Shown: one piece after another, positions 47,920-56,192 of the stretch
Position numbering within the stretch: the first letter of the stretch is position 1
Layout: every line of letters begins with the position of its first letter
Assembly: GCF_025666195.1 (NCBI RefSeq)
Contig: NZ_CP102592.1
Coordinates: forward strand, 4,340,001-4,404,000
From: Xanthomonas sp. CFBP 8443
GTDB lineage: Bacteria > Pseudomonadota > Gammaproteobacteria > Xanthomonadales > Xanthomonadaceae
Reading direction: 5' to 3'
DNA: 64,000 nt
Program-made: the position numbers and the translations under genes
The notes under the pieces: model-generated
The model's database searches: none
Told to the model about the DNA's origin: nothing
The model's input: only the letters and a program-made list of their open reading frames with translations

Positions 47920-47965
47920 TTCAGGAAGGCGCTATGATTCCTCTCTTGTCTCGCCCAGCCCGTCC

Positions 47966-48613
47966 ATGACTTCCACGCCCCTGCCCCTGCCCGAGGACGC
48001 GCTGCCCGCGCGCAAGAGCGCGATTTCGCGCGAAGACCTGCTGGCGGCGGCATTGAAGCTGATCGGGCCGCACCGCAGCGTGTCCACGCTGAGCCTGCGC
48101 GAGGTGACCCGCGAAGCCGGCATCGCCCCGAACAGCTTCTATCGCCAGTTCCGCGACATGGACGAACTGGCGGTGGCGCTGATCGACCTGGCCGGCAGTT
48201 CGCTGCGCACCATCATCGGCCAGGCGCGGCAGCGCGCGGCCGGCAGCAACCGCAGCGTCATCCTCAGCTCGGTGGAAACCTTCATGGAGCAGCTGCGCGC
48301 CGACGACAAGCTGCTGCACGTGCTGCTGCGCGAAGGCACGGTCGGCTCGGACGCGTTCAAGCGCGCGGTCGATCGCGAACTGAACTACTTCGAGGAAGAG
48401 CTGCGCGTGGACCTGATCCGCCTGGCCGCGCTCGACGGCACGCCGCTGCACGAGCCGGCGCTGGTGTCCAAGGCGATCACCCGGCTGGTGTTCGCGATGG
48501 GCGCCACCGCGATGGACCTGCCGCCGGAGAAGGACCCGGAACTGGTGCGGCAGATCAGCGCGATGCTGCGCATGATCATCCTCGGCTCGCGCACGATCGC
48601 CGCGTCGGCCTGA
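47966..48613 (+). CDS. desT: TetR-family regulator of unsaturated fatty acid genes (DesT/FabR-like)
   Basis: 215 aa. N-terminal TetR helix-turn-helix at about residues 25-70 (TLSLREVTREAGIAPNSFYR, QFRDMDELA), then an all-helical ligand domain. FabR-like features are the FYRQF-DMDEL segment and a C-terminal region with GATAMDLPPEKDPELVRQIS. In P. aeruginosa DesT senses the saturated/unsaturated acyl-CoA ratio and represses desCB; synteny here is the same. Divergent from desC. Confidence 0.87.
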   Translation: MTSTPLPLPEDALPARKSAISREDLLAAALKLIGPHRSVSTLSLREVTREAGIAPNSFYRQFRDMDELAVALIDLAGSSLRTIIGQARQRAAGSNRSVILSSVETFMEQLRADDKLLHVLLREGTVGSDAFKRAVDRELNYFEEELRVDLIRLAALDGTPLHEPALVSKAITRLVFAMGATAMDLPPEKDPELVRQISAMLRMIILGSRTIAASA

Positions 48614-48842
48614 CTCCGTCGCGCTGCGCCGCGGTCCGCGACCGCATCGCGGCAACGTTCGGCGTTTCATAGTCCCTCTGCGCGTGAAATCCAACGCTCG
48701 CGGGGCGTATTCGAGCATGCGCGCTTGGCCGAGCACCCGCGACAGCCGCACCGCGGTTGCATACGCGGCGACGACGCGGTCTTGGCCGGATCTTTACCCG
48801 CACGCTTGCAAGGTGGCGCTTCCCCCGAAGCAGGACACCGCC

Positions 48843-49709
48843 ATGCCGATCCCGAACTATCCCTCTCCCCCGTTCAAGCCGCAGCAGCAGTCGTTCCCCG
48901 GCCTGACCGACAAGATGGACCCGAAGCCCGATCACGGCGAGGACAGCTACGTCGGCCATGGCCTGCTGCAGGGCAAGCGCACGCTGATCACCGGTGGCGA
49001 CAGCGGCATCGGCGCCGCGGTGGCGATCGCCTATGCGCGTGAAGGCGCCGACGTCGCCATCGCCTATCTGCCCAGCGAGCAGCACGACGCCGAGCGGATC
49101 GGCCAACTGCTCGAGACCGCCGGCGTGCGCGTGCTGCTGCAGCCCTGCGACATCAGCGACCGCGCGCAGGCGCAAGCGCTGATCGAGACCGTGACCGGCA
49201 CCTTCGGCGGGCTCGACGTGCTGGTCAACAACGCCGCCTACCAGCGCTATTTCCAGAGCTTCGACGAGATCACCTTGGACGAATGGGAAAAGACCTTCGC
49301 CACCAATGTGCACGCAGCCTTCAACCTGGTGCGGCTGGCGGTGCCGCACATGCCCGAGGGCGGGTCGATCATCAACACCGCCTCGGTCAACTCCAAGAAG
49401 CCCACGCCCAACATCCTCCCCTACTCCACCACCAAGGGCGCGGTGGCGAACATGACCATCGGCCTGGCCGGGCTGCTCGCCGACAAGAAGATCCGGGTCA
49501 ACGCAGTGCTGCCGGGACCGATCTGGACGCCGTTCATCCCGGCCGGCATGGCGGCCGAGGAAGTGAAGGAATTCGGCTCGCAGACCGCGTTCGGCCGGCC
49601 CGGACAGCCGGTGGAACTGGCGTCGACCTACGTGCTGCTCGCCTCCGACACGTCCAGCTACACCTCCGGCGCCCTGATCACCATCGCGGGCGGCGCGGCG
49701 ACGCTGTAG
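48843..49709 (+). CDS. SDR-family oxidoreductase (YghA/GSP39-like)
   Basis: 288 aa. A short N-terminal extension (PPFKPQQQSFPGLTDKMDPK) typical of general-stress SDRs precedes the Rossmann fold: TLITGGDSGIGAAVAIAYA (NAD(P) site), LDVLVNNAAYQ, IINTASVNS with catalytic Ser, YSTTKGAVANM (YxxxK) and VLPGPIWTPFIP. NAD(P)H-dependent aldehyde/ketone reductase by family; substrate unknown. No operon partner; the 229 bases before it show no gene. Confidence 0.9.
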   Translation: MPIPNYPSPPFKPQQQSFPGLTDKMDPKPDHGEDSYVGHGLLQGKRTLITGGDSGIGAAVAIAYAREGADVAIAYLPSEQHDAERIGQLLETAGVRVLLQPCDISDRAQAQALIETVTGTFGGLDVLVNNAAYQRYFQSFDEITLDEWEKTFATNVHAAFNLVRLAVPHMPEGGSIINTASVNSKKPTPNILPYSTTKGAVANMTIGLAGLLADKKIRVNAVLPGPIWTPFIPAGMAAEEVKEFGSQTAFGRPGQPVELASTYVLLASDTSSYTSGALITIAGGAATL

Positions 49710-49914
49710 AGCGCGGGACTCGGGGACTCGTGGCTAGAACGCGGGGGTATTGAACAAACAGCACATGGGCAGGCGGCGTCGGATTTTCTGCGCCGCCCCG
49801 CTCGCGAAGCCCTACCGAGTTCTGTCCTTCAAGTTTCGAGTCCTCGGCCCGAGTCCGGGCCAGCGCTCAACAACAGCCGACATCGAAGTTTCGGCGCCGC
49901 CAAGCCCCGGGGCT

Positions 49915-50820
49915 CTACCGACTCCCGTTCTTCGAGTCCCGAGTCCCGGGTCCCGAGTCCCGGCTGAGCAAGCCAGGCACCTGCGCCGCGATCTCGCGCG
50001 CCAGCGGCCCCAGCGTGCCGATCCGCCGTGCCAGCAGTGCGCCGGCACGCGCATGCAGATGCACGCCCCATACCGCGGCCTGCGTGCTGTCGGCGCCGCG
50101 CGCCTGCAAGCCGCAGATGATGCCGGCGAGCACGTCGCCGGAGCCGGAGGTGCCCAGGCAGGGGCTGCCGCCGCGGTGCACCCAGTGCGTCCCGTCCGGC
50201 GCCGCGATGACCGTGGTGGCCGACTTCAGCACCACGATCGCGCCGCTGTGCCGCGCGTAGTCCAGCGCGATCGCGGTCGGATCGGCGGCGATGCGTTCGA
50301 TCGCGATGCCGCTCAGCGCGGCCATCTCGCCATGATGCGGGGTCAGCACGATGCGGCCTGGATCGGCCATGCCGCGCGTCTCCACCAGCGCGCCGGCGTC
50401 CAGCACCACCCCGCAGCCGGTGGTCGCGAGCAGTTGCGCGATGCGCGCACGCAGCGCCGGCTTGCCGCGCATCCCGGGGCCGATCAGCAGCGCATCGGTG
50501 CGGGCGACGTCGCGCCGCAGCGCCGCGCCCTCCAGGCGCAGTTCGCCGTCGGCGGCGACCGGCAGTCCCACCACCCGCGCCTCGGGCAAGGCGATCGCCA
50601 TCGCCGTGGCCACCGGCCGCGCGGTGGCGACCTGCAGCTTGCCGGCACCGGCGCGCAGTGCCGCCTCCGCCGCCAACAACGCCGCGCCGGGAATCTCGCA
50701 GCTGCCGCCGATCACCAGCACGCGCCCGCGCTGTTCCTTGCCGGTGACGCCGGCGGCGCTCGGCAACGGCCAGCGCCGCAGCAGTGCCGCCGTCACCGCG
50801 ATCGCGCGCGTGCGGGTCAT
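49915..50820 (-). CDS. nnrD: ADP/ATP-dependent NAD(P)HX dehydratase (YjeF C-terminal domain type)
   Basis: 301 aa, ribokinase-like fold. It repairs hydrated NAD(P)H. Motifs: RGRVLVIGGSCEIPGAALLA (substrate loop), LIGPGMRGKPALRARIA, IVLTPHHGEMAALSGI, IVVLKSATTVIAAPDGTHWV and SPCLGTSGSGDVLAGIICGL with the catalytic Asp. The epimerase half (NnrE) found in fused bacterial Nnr proteins is absent. The start overlaps the phosphatase stop (ATGA). The last 18 residues (SRDSGPGTRDSKNGSR) are encoded by a heptamer microsatellite, so the native C-terminus has been altered. Confidence 0.88.
   Translation of the reverse strand: MTRTRAIAVTAALLRRWPLPSAAGVTGKEQRGRVLVIGGSCEIPGAALLAAEAALRAGAGKLQVATARPVATAMAIALPEARVVGLPVAADGELRLEGAALRRDVARTDALLIGPGMRGKPALRARIAQLLATTGCGVVLDAGALVETRGMADPGRIVLTPHHGEMAALSGIAIERIAADPTAIALDYARHSGAIVVLKSATTVIAAPDGTHWVHRGGSPCLGTSGSGDVLAGIICGLQARGADSTQAAVWGVHLHARAGALLARRIGTLGPLAREIAAQVPGLLSRDSGPGTRDSKNGSR
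49933..49963. repeat. heptamer microsatellite (CGAGTCC)n in the nnrD 3' end
   Basis: Four units of CGAGTCC, one with a single change, followed by a partial unit. They fall inside the end of nnrD. A related GGGACTCGGGGACTCG stretch lies at about 49716-49731 just outside the gene. A change in copy number not divisible by three would alter the nnrD C-terminus. Confidence 0.75.
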
Positions 50821-51572
50821 CGCGGTCCGCCCGGCTGGTCGGACGCGGTGGTCACCGGCACCTCGAACGGCACCGCATTGGCCTGGACCAGGCCGAAACG
50901 CGGTGCGCCCTCGCTGTCTCCGATGGCGTATTCGGTGACGCTGCAGTTGGGCACGTCGTTACCGCGGTCGATGTCCAGGATCGCCGCTTCGTCCAGACGT
51001 TCGAGCAGGTAGCGCATGCAGTTGACGATGACCTGGTGGGCCACGATCAGCACGCGCTCGCCGGCATGGTCGCGGCGCAGTTCCTCGACCACGCTGCGCA
51101 GGCGCAGGATCACGTCGCACCAGCTCTCGCCGCCGGGCGGCCGGAAATAGAACTTGCCGACCGAGGCGCGCTGTTCGGCCAGTTCCGGAAAGCGGCTGGC
51201 GATGCCGTGGCGGGTGTAGCGGTCGAGGATGCCGAATTCCTTCTCGCGCAAGCGCTCGTCCAGCACCGCAGCCGCCGGCGGCAACCGCAGCGCCTCGCCG
51301 ATCGCCGCGCAGGTCTGTTGCGCACGCAGGAACGGCGAGGTCAGCAGGACGCTGGGCCGCTGGTCCGCCGGCAGCGCCGCGAACCAATGTCCGAGCTGTT
51401 GCGATTGCTGCAGGCCCAGTTCGGACAACGGCGTGTCGGCGTCGCGAGTGGCGATGTCGATCAGTTCCTGGCCGGAGGCCTCGGCAAGGTCGCGGGCGAC
51501 GTTGCCCGCGCTCTGTCCATGCCGCACCAGCCACAGGCGCTGCGGCCAATCGGCGTGATCGAGTTTCGGCAC
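50817..51572 (-). CDS. histidine phosphatase family protein
   Basis: 251 aa, phosphoglycerate-mutase-like fold. Catalytic RHG motif in RLWLVRHGQSAGN, proximal LTSPFLRAQQT with the second Arg, Glu in LREKEFGILD, and second His in VLIVAHQVIVNC. Start is GTG (VPKLDHADW) with AGGAG 6 bases upstream; the ATG two bases earlier is in another frame. The stop overlaps the nnrD start by ATGA, so the two are cotranslated. Substrate not evident; cofactor-dependent mutase activity is unlikely from context. Confidence 0.87.
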   Translation of the reverse strand: MPKLDHADWPQRLWLVRHGQSAGNVARDLAEASGQELIDIATRDADTPLSELGLQQSQQLGHWFAALPADQRPSVLLTSPFLRAQQTCAAIGEALRLPPAAAVLDERLREKEFGILDRYTRHGIASRFPELAEQRASVGKFYFRPPGGESWCDVILRLRSVVEELRRDHAGERVLIVAHQVIVNCMRYLLERLDEAAILDIDRGNDVPNCSVTEYAIGDSEGAPRFGLVQANAVPFEVPVTTASDQPGGPR

Positions 51573-51825
51573 ATGGGTCTCCTGTGAGGGTGAGCCGCAC
51601 GAGCCTGGCGTGGCGGCCGTGAACGCGCGGTCGCCACGCAGACGATGACGCGCGCATTCAGCGTGGGAGAACGCTGCGCTCCTCGCAAAGCGTTCACCCT
51701 TCATTGAATCCGCACTAACGCCAGGCGGTCTAGCTTGGCCTCCACGGGGACAAGACAGCGAGTGCGCAACGCCACGATGGCGTAGCGCCGAAGTTGGAAC
51801 CCGCACTTCCTTTGGAGAAACATTC

Positions 51826-52338
51826 ATGACGCGAAGCAATACCGAGCGCCTGCTGAAATGGCTGCAGGACGCCTATGCGATGGAGCAGGAGGCGAACACG
51901 ATGCTGACCGCCACCGCCGGCCGCCTGGAGCACTATCCCGAACTCAAGGCGCGCATCGAGCAGCACATCACCGAAACCCGCGACCAGTCCGAACAGGTGA
52001 AGCGCTGCATCGAACTACTCGGCGGCTCCATCCCCGCCATCAAGGGCGCGGTCGCCAGCGTGATGGCCACCGTGCACGCCGCCGGCAACTCGATGATGAG
52101 CGACGAGGTGGCCAAGAGCCTGGGCATCAGCTACGCCTTCGAACACATGGAGGTCGCCAGCTATCGCGCGCTGGTCATTGCCGCCAAGGAGGCAGACCAA
52201 CCGCAGATCGCCGAGATCTGCGCCGCCATCCTCGACCAGGAAATCGCCATGGCCGAGTGGCTGATCGAACACCAGGAGGCCACGATCCTGGCCTTCCTGA
52301 AACGCGAACGGACCGAAGGCCAGACGGCCAAGCACTAG
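51826..52338 (+). CDS. DUF892/YciF-type ferritin-like protein
   Basis: 170 aa, all-helical. The YciF/DUF892 pattern is visible: LKWLQDAYAMEQEANTML, ELKARIEQHITETRDQSEQV, YAFEHMEVASYRALVIAAKE and IAEICAAILDQEIAMAEWL, with the Glu/His residues of a ferritin-like di-metal site. It is divergent from the phosphatase gene and followed by a second DUF892 gene and Mn-catalase, a combination found among general-stress genes. Confidence 0.85.
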   Translation: MTRSNTERLLKWLQDAYAMEQEANTMLTATAGRLEHYPELKARIEQHITETRDQSEQVKRCIELLGGSIPAIKGAVASVMATVHAAGNSMMSDEVAKSLGISYAFEHMEVASYRALVIAAKEADQPQIAEICAAILDQEIAMAEWLIEHQEATILAFLKRERTEGQTAKH

Positions 52339-52405
52339 CATCTGCCGAACACGCGTCCGCGCACTTCCCGCTCCACCCACCTACCAACCACGGAGATCCA
52401 TCGAC

Positions 52406-52912
52406 ATGGCCATCAAGACCATCGACGAACTGTTCCTGCACGAGCTTTCCGACATCTACAGCGCCGAGAAGCAGCTGACCAAGGCGCTGCCGAAACTGGC
52501 CCGCGCCTCGACCAACCCCGATCTGCGCGCCGCCTTCGAGACCCACCTGGAGGAAACCCAGGGCCAGATCGAGCGCCTCGACAAGATCGTGGAGATCCTT
52601 GACCTGCGCCTGAAGCGCATCAAGTGCGCGGCGATGGAAGGCCTGGTGGAGGAAGGCAAGGAAGTGATCGAGTCGATCGAAGCCGGCCCGGTGCGCGACG
52701 CCGCGCTGATCGGCGGCGCGCAGAAGGTCGAGCACTACGAGATCGCGTCCTACGGCACGCTGGCGGCGATGGCCAAGCAACTCGGCAAGACCGATGCGCT
52801 GAAGCTGCTGCTGGAAACGCTGGAAGAAGAGAAGTCCACCGACGAGAAGCTGACCCTGCTCGCCGAGCAGGGCGGCAACGAAGCAGCCGCGCAGAAGCGC
52901 AAGGCGGCCTAA
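52406..52912 (+). CDS. DUF892/YciE-type ferritin-like protein
   Basis: 168 aa. Strong YciE/YciF signature: TIDELFLHELSDIYSAEKQL, THLEETQGQIERLDKIVEIL and GGAQKVEHYEIASYGTLAAM, with Glu/His positions of the di-metal site. Paralogue of the preceding gene, separated by 67 bases with a ribosome-binding site (CGGAGATCC) and followed by a strong terminator. Probably induced in stress; biochemical role unproven. Confidence 0.9.
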   Translation: MAIKTIDELFLHELSDIYSAEKQLTKALPKLARASTNPDLRAAFETHLEETQGQIERLDKIVEILDLRLKRIKCAAMEGLVEEGKEVIESIEAGPVRDAALIGGAQKVEHYEIASYGTLAAMAKQLGKTDALKLLLETLEEEKSTDEKLTLLAEQGGNEAAAQKRKAA

Positions 52913-52923
52913 ACCGCCCGATC

Positions 52924-52955
52924 GCGGCGCCGGCACCCGGCGCCGCGGTTTCTTT
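52924..52955 (+). terminator. intrinsic terminator after the DUF892 pair
   Basis: GCGGCGCCGG and CCGGCGCCGC form a perfect 10-bp stem with a CAC loop, followed by GGTTTCTTT. It begins 12 bases after the stop codon of the second DUF892 gene and separates it from the catalase gene. Confidence 0.8.
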
Positions 52956-53032
52956 CCCAGACGCCCCATGCGTCACGACGCCTGCACTGGTCCGTTGTGG
53001 CTTTGCCCTGGGCGCACTCCAGGAGATTCCCC

Positions 53033-53941
53033 ATGTTCATGCACAACAAGCGGCTGATGTACACGGTCCGCGTGGCGCAGCCGGATCCGGCGCTGGCCTC
53101 GCTGATGCTCGAGCAGTTCGGCGGGCCGCAAGGCGAGCTGGCCGCCGCCATGCGCTATTTCACCCAGGCCATCGGTGAGGTCGACCCGGGTCGCAAGGAC
53201 CTGCTCTACGACATCGCCACCGAGGAACTGAGCCACCTGGAGATCATCGGTTCGATCATCGCCATGCTCAACCAGGGGCCCAAGGCGGTGCTGTCCGAAG
53301 GCATGGCCGAGGCGGAGGAGATGCGCAATCTCACCATGAACAACAGCACCAGCCAGACCCAGCAGATCCTGTATGGCGGCGGGCCGGCGCTGGTGAATTC
53401 CAGCGGCGTGCCGTGGACATCGGCCTATGTCGATTCGATCGGCGAACCGACCGCCGACCTGCGCTCCAACATCGCCGCCGAGGCGCGCGCCAAGATCGTC
53501 TACGAGCGGCTGATCAACGTCACCGACGATCCAGGCATCGTCGATGCGCTGAAGTTCCTGATGACCCGCGAAGTGGCGCACCAGAAGTCGTTCGAGAAGG
53601 CGCTGTACGCGATCGAGCCGAACTTCCCGCCGGGCAAGCTGCCGGGCGATCCGGCGTTCACCGACAAGTTCTACGACATGTCGCAGGGCGAAGGCGACTT
53701 GAACGGTCCGTGGAACAGCGGCAGCCAGTGGGAGAAGGTCTCCGACCGCAATCGCCAGGCCGCGGTGGACGGCGGCAGCGGCGTGCCCAGCGTCGGCCTC
53801 AGTCCCGCCGAGGAGAGCGCGCTGCAGGCGCTGGCGGCGCGCACGATGTCGCAGCCGGACAGCGATCCGACCACCGGCGCCGATCTCGGCGCAGGCCCCG
53901 GCGCCGGCTCCACCAAGGGCAACATCACGCTGCAACCGTAA
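53033..53941 (+). CDS. manganese catalase
   Basis: 302 aa, non-heme dimanganese catalase that splits hydrogen peroxide. Ferritin-like ligand motifs: QFGGPQGELAAAMRYFTQAI, DIATEELSHLEIIGSIIAML, EARAKIVYERLINV and FLMTREVAHQKSFEKALYAI, providing the Glu/His metal ligands. A polar tail with SDPTTGADLGAGPGAGSTKG follows. Start at MFMHNKR with AGGAGA 7-8 bases upstream. Together with the DUF892 proteins it suggests an oxidative/desiccation stress cluster. Confidence 0.93.
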   Translation: MFMHNKRLMYTVRVAQPDPALASLMLEQFGGPQGELAAAMRYFTQAIGEVDPGRKDLLYDIATEELSHLEIIGSIIAMLNQGPKAVLSEGMAEAEEMRNLTMNNSTSQTQQILYGGGPALVNSSGVPWTSAYVDSIGEPTADLRSNIAAEARAKIVYERLINVTDDPGIVDALKFLMTREVAHQKSFEKALYAIEPNFPPGKLPGDPAFTDKFYDMSQGEGDLNGPWNSGSQWEKVSDRNRQAAVDGGSGVPSVGLSPAEESALQALAARTMSQPDSDPTTGADLGAGPGAGSTKGNITLQP

Positions 53942-53953
53942 CCGCAGGGCCCG

Positions 53954-53978
53954 CAGCGGCGAACGCGTTTCGCCGCTG
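53954..53978. terminator. hairpin between convergent genes
   Basis: CAGCGGCGAA and TTCGCCGCTG pair perfectly over 10 bp around a CGCGT loop, in the 51 bases between the catalase stop and the stop of the convergent membrane-protein gene. No T-tract on either side, so termination may need other factors. Confidence 0.55.
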
Positions 53979-53992
53979 CACGCTGCTTTGCC

Positions 53993-54529
53993 TCAGGCGC
54001 GGCGCGGGCCATTGCGTCGCACCCGCGCGCGCAGGCACGACAACGTTTCCGCCAGCGCCGGCAGCACGGTCATCGCCAACGCCGGCACCAGCACCGCGAT
54101 CCACAGCGGCGCTGGCAACGTCGGAGCGCGCCACGCCAGTCCCCAGCCGGCCTGCAGGGCCGCGCTCCCCTCATGCGTGGCGACCCATGCCAGTCCGATC
54201 CACGGCGCCATGTCCAGCACGCTGTGCACGTGCTGCTCCAGCGGTCCGATGGCGCGCACGCCGTAGGCCACGCGGGTGTCCCAGTAGCCGACCAAGGCGT
54301 GCACCACCACCAGCAACGCTATCGCCGACAGCTGCGCCAGGCCAGGCTGCAGACTCAGCCACGCGAGCACAGCCAAGCCGACGCACAGCAACTGCAGATG
54401 GTGCAGCAGCGACTCGCGCAACCCGGAGGTGTGCGGCAGATCGCTGCGCCGGTGCAGCAGGAAATCGCCCAGGCCGGCGCTCAGCCACAGCAGGTACGCG
54501 ATGTAGGCGAAGGGCACGTTCGTCTGCAT
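53993..54529 (-). CDS. putative membrane protein, unknown
   Basis: 178 aa with four or five hydrophobic helices (FAYIAYLLWLSAGLGDFLLH, LLCVGLAVLAWLSLQPGLAQ, AIALLVVVHALVGYWDTRVA, LWIAVLVPALAMTVLPALAE). His- and Asp-containing loops (GDFLLHRRSDLPHTSGLRES, EQHVHSVLDMAPW) stand out and are reminiscent of diiron or membrane-hydroxylase-like proteins, but I cannot name a family. It follows the DUF6766 gene by 27 bases on the same strand, so the two are probably one unit. Confidence 0.72.
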   Translation of the reverse strand: MQTNVPFAYIAYLLWLSAGLGDFLLHRRSDLPHTSGLRESLLHHLQLLCVGLAVLAWLSLQPGLAQLSAIALLVVVHALVGYWDTRVAYGVRAIGPLEQHVHSVLDMAPWIGLAWVATHEGSAALQAGWGLAWRAPTLPAPLWIAVLVPALAMTVLPALAETLSCLRARVRRNGPRRA

Positions 54530-54556
54530 GGACCATCCTCCCGAATGGCGGCCCGG

Positions 54557-55198
54557 TCAGCTCCCGGTCTGCGTGTGCGGCGCAGGCACTGGCTTGGACT
54601 GCGGCGAATCCTTCTGCCGCAGCCAGATGGTCAACACCACCAGCGAGAACACCGCCAGGAACTCGCTCTGCCAGTTCTGCATCGACTCGAACCAGAACTG
54701 CGCGCTGCCCAGATGCTCGAGGAAGGAAATCGTCGGCAACCGCTGCATCGCGCGCTCGGCCAGTTCGTGCCGCCAGCTGCCCAGCGCGTGCAGCACGAAG
54801 CTGGTCAGGAACAGCAGGCCGAACGCCAGCGCCAGCGAGTGCTCGTACAACTTCAACCAGATGCCGCCGGCGCGTACCGGCCATGGCGTGGTGCCGGGCG
54901 CGATGGTTTCGTCTTCCTCGTCCGGCGGCAATGGCCGCGATTCCGCCGAGCCCCACTGGCGCAGCTTCACCGTGAGCAGCACGTACATGCCCATCTGCAG
55001 GAATTCGCTTTCCCAGTTCTCGAACAGCGCGCCGACGAAATGGCCGCTGCGCAGGTATTCCCAGAACATCAGCGGCGCAAGGCCCTGCTGGCGCAGTTCG
55101 TCGTTGTACGCGTGCTGGCCGCTGAGCGCCTGGCCGCCGATGAACAGCAGGGTCAGGCCCAACAACACCAGCGACAAGCCATTGCGTTTAAAGAACAT
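54557..55198 (-). CDS. DUF6766-type membrane protein
   Basis: 213 aa. N-terminal helix (GLSLVLLGLTLLFIGGQALS), then a WESEFLQMGMYVLLTVKLRQ segment, a middle helix (LALAFGLLFLTSFVLHALGS) and a repeat of the same pattern (NWQSEFLAVFSLVVLTIWLR). The internal duplication, with W-x-S-E-F-L in both halves, is characteristic. No function is established. Start MFFKRNG preferred to an upstream in-frame ATG. Confidence 0.8.
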   Translation of the reverse strand: MFFKRNGLSLVLLGLTLLFIGGQALSGQHAYNDELRQQGLAPLMFWEYLRSGHFVGALFENWESEFLQMGMYVLLTVKLRQWGSAESRPLPPDEEDETIAPGTTPWPVRAGGIWLKLYEHSLALAFGLLFLTSFVLHALGSWRHELAERAMQRLPTISFLEHLGSAQFWFESMQNWQSEFLAVFSLVVLTIWLRQKDSPQSKPVPAPHTQTGS

Positions 55199-55423
55199 GC
55201 GTGGACGTCTCCTCCTGCACCGCACCCGCGGCGGTCGCCTGGGTCGGCGGCGACTATGCCCGCGGCCGCGGGAAGACAGGATGAAGAAGAAGCTGGCGCA
55301 GCATCGCGCATCGCAGTCCGGCGGCGCGATGCGTTGCTGCGCAGGCAGCAGCGCACGCCCGTCTTCACCTGCGCTTGTCCGCCCCGCGCACTAAGGTGGT
55401 GGCATGGGCAACGCGAGGAACCG

Positions 55424-56155
55424 ATGAGACGCTTCGTCCAGGCCTTCGGCATCGAGGACGACCTGCCCGCGCGGCTGGACCCGCCGCTGCGCGAGGCGCT
55501 AGCGGCATATCCGGATCACTACAACCTGGGCAAGGGCGACGTCGCGTCCGTGATCCTGTGCCGCGACGGCACGCCGCAGGTGGAGCGCCTGCAGTGGGGC
55601 ATCGTGCCGCGCTGGTCCAAGACCCCGGACACGCCCTACACCACCGTCACCGCGCGGCTGGAACGCGCCGCGCGCAGCCGCATCTTCGCCGCGCCGTGGA
55701 AGAGCCAGCATTGCGTGATCCCCTTGTCCGGCTATTACAAATGGGACCGCAGCCGCAAGCCGGCGCAGCCCTATTACATCCACCATGCCGACGGCGAGGT
55801 GCTGCTGGCGGCAGGGCTGTGGGAACGCTGGGAACGCGGCGAACCGGTGCTGCTCAGCTTCAGCATGCTGACCCACGCCAATGCCGCCATTCCCGCGCCG
55901 CTGACTGCGGACGGACCGATCTTCCTGGATGGCGACCGCTGGCGCAGCTGGCTGCGCGGACCGCGGCTGTTTCCTGCCGCGTTCCTGGCGCGGGCGCCGC
56001 AACCGGCGCTGCTGGCCTATCCGGTGTCGCCGGCCTATCAGCGCCGCGAGCGCAACGACTACACCTTGCTGGAACCGGTGGATGCCGATGCCGCCCGGCT
56101 CGGCGATGCTGCCGACGCGGGCGCGGATGAGGACGAAGACGACGAAGACGAGTGA
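55424..56155 (+). CDS. SRAP-fold (HMCES/YedK family) protein lacking catalytic residues
   Basis: 243 aa. The fold is recognisable along its length: YNLGKGDVASVIL, LQWGIVPRWSKTP, TARLERAARSRIFAAPWKSQ, CVIPLSGYYKWDRSRKPAQP, LLAAGLWERWERGE and SMLTHANAAIP. In active members Cys2 (in MCGRF) crosslinks abasic sites, assisted by Asn, Glu and His. Here the start reads MRRFVQ with no Cys2, NARxE is TARLE (T76), the FxEW Glu is K106, and the IHDR-type His is replaced around residues 158-163. The C-terminus is an acidic tail. Start has GAGGAA nearby. Either a non-catalytic DNA-binding relative or a decaying copy. Confidence 0.8.
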   Translation: MRRFVQAFGIEDDLPARLDPPLREALAAYPDHYNLGKGDVASVILCRDGTPQVERLQWGIVPRWSKTPDTPYTTVTARLERAARSRIFAAPWKSQHCVIPLSGYYKWDRSRKPAQPYYIHHADGEVLLAAGLWERWERGEPVLLSFSMLTHANAAIPAPLTADGPIFLDGDRWRSWLRGPRLFPAAFLARAPQPALLAYPVSPAYQRRERNDYTLLEPVDADAARLGDAADAGADEDEDDEDE

Positions 56156-56192
56156 CACGCCCCTCGGCGCGCTCGCGCCGCGCGCGCGAACG

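Noticed and set aside
51461..51697. ATG start (MCRNS frame) overlapping the phosphatase GTG start
   Set aside because: It reads a different frame without the RHG motif; the GTG two bases later opens the conserved frame with the same ribosome-binding site.
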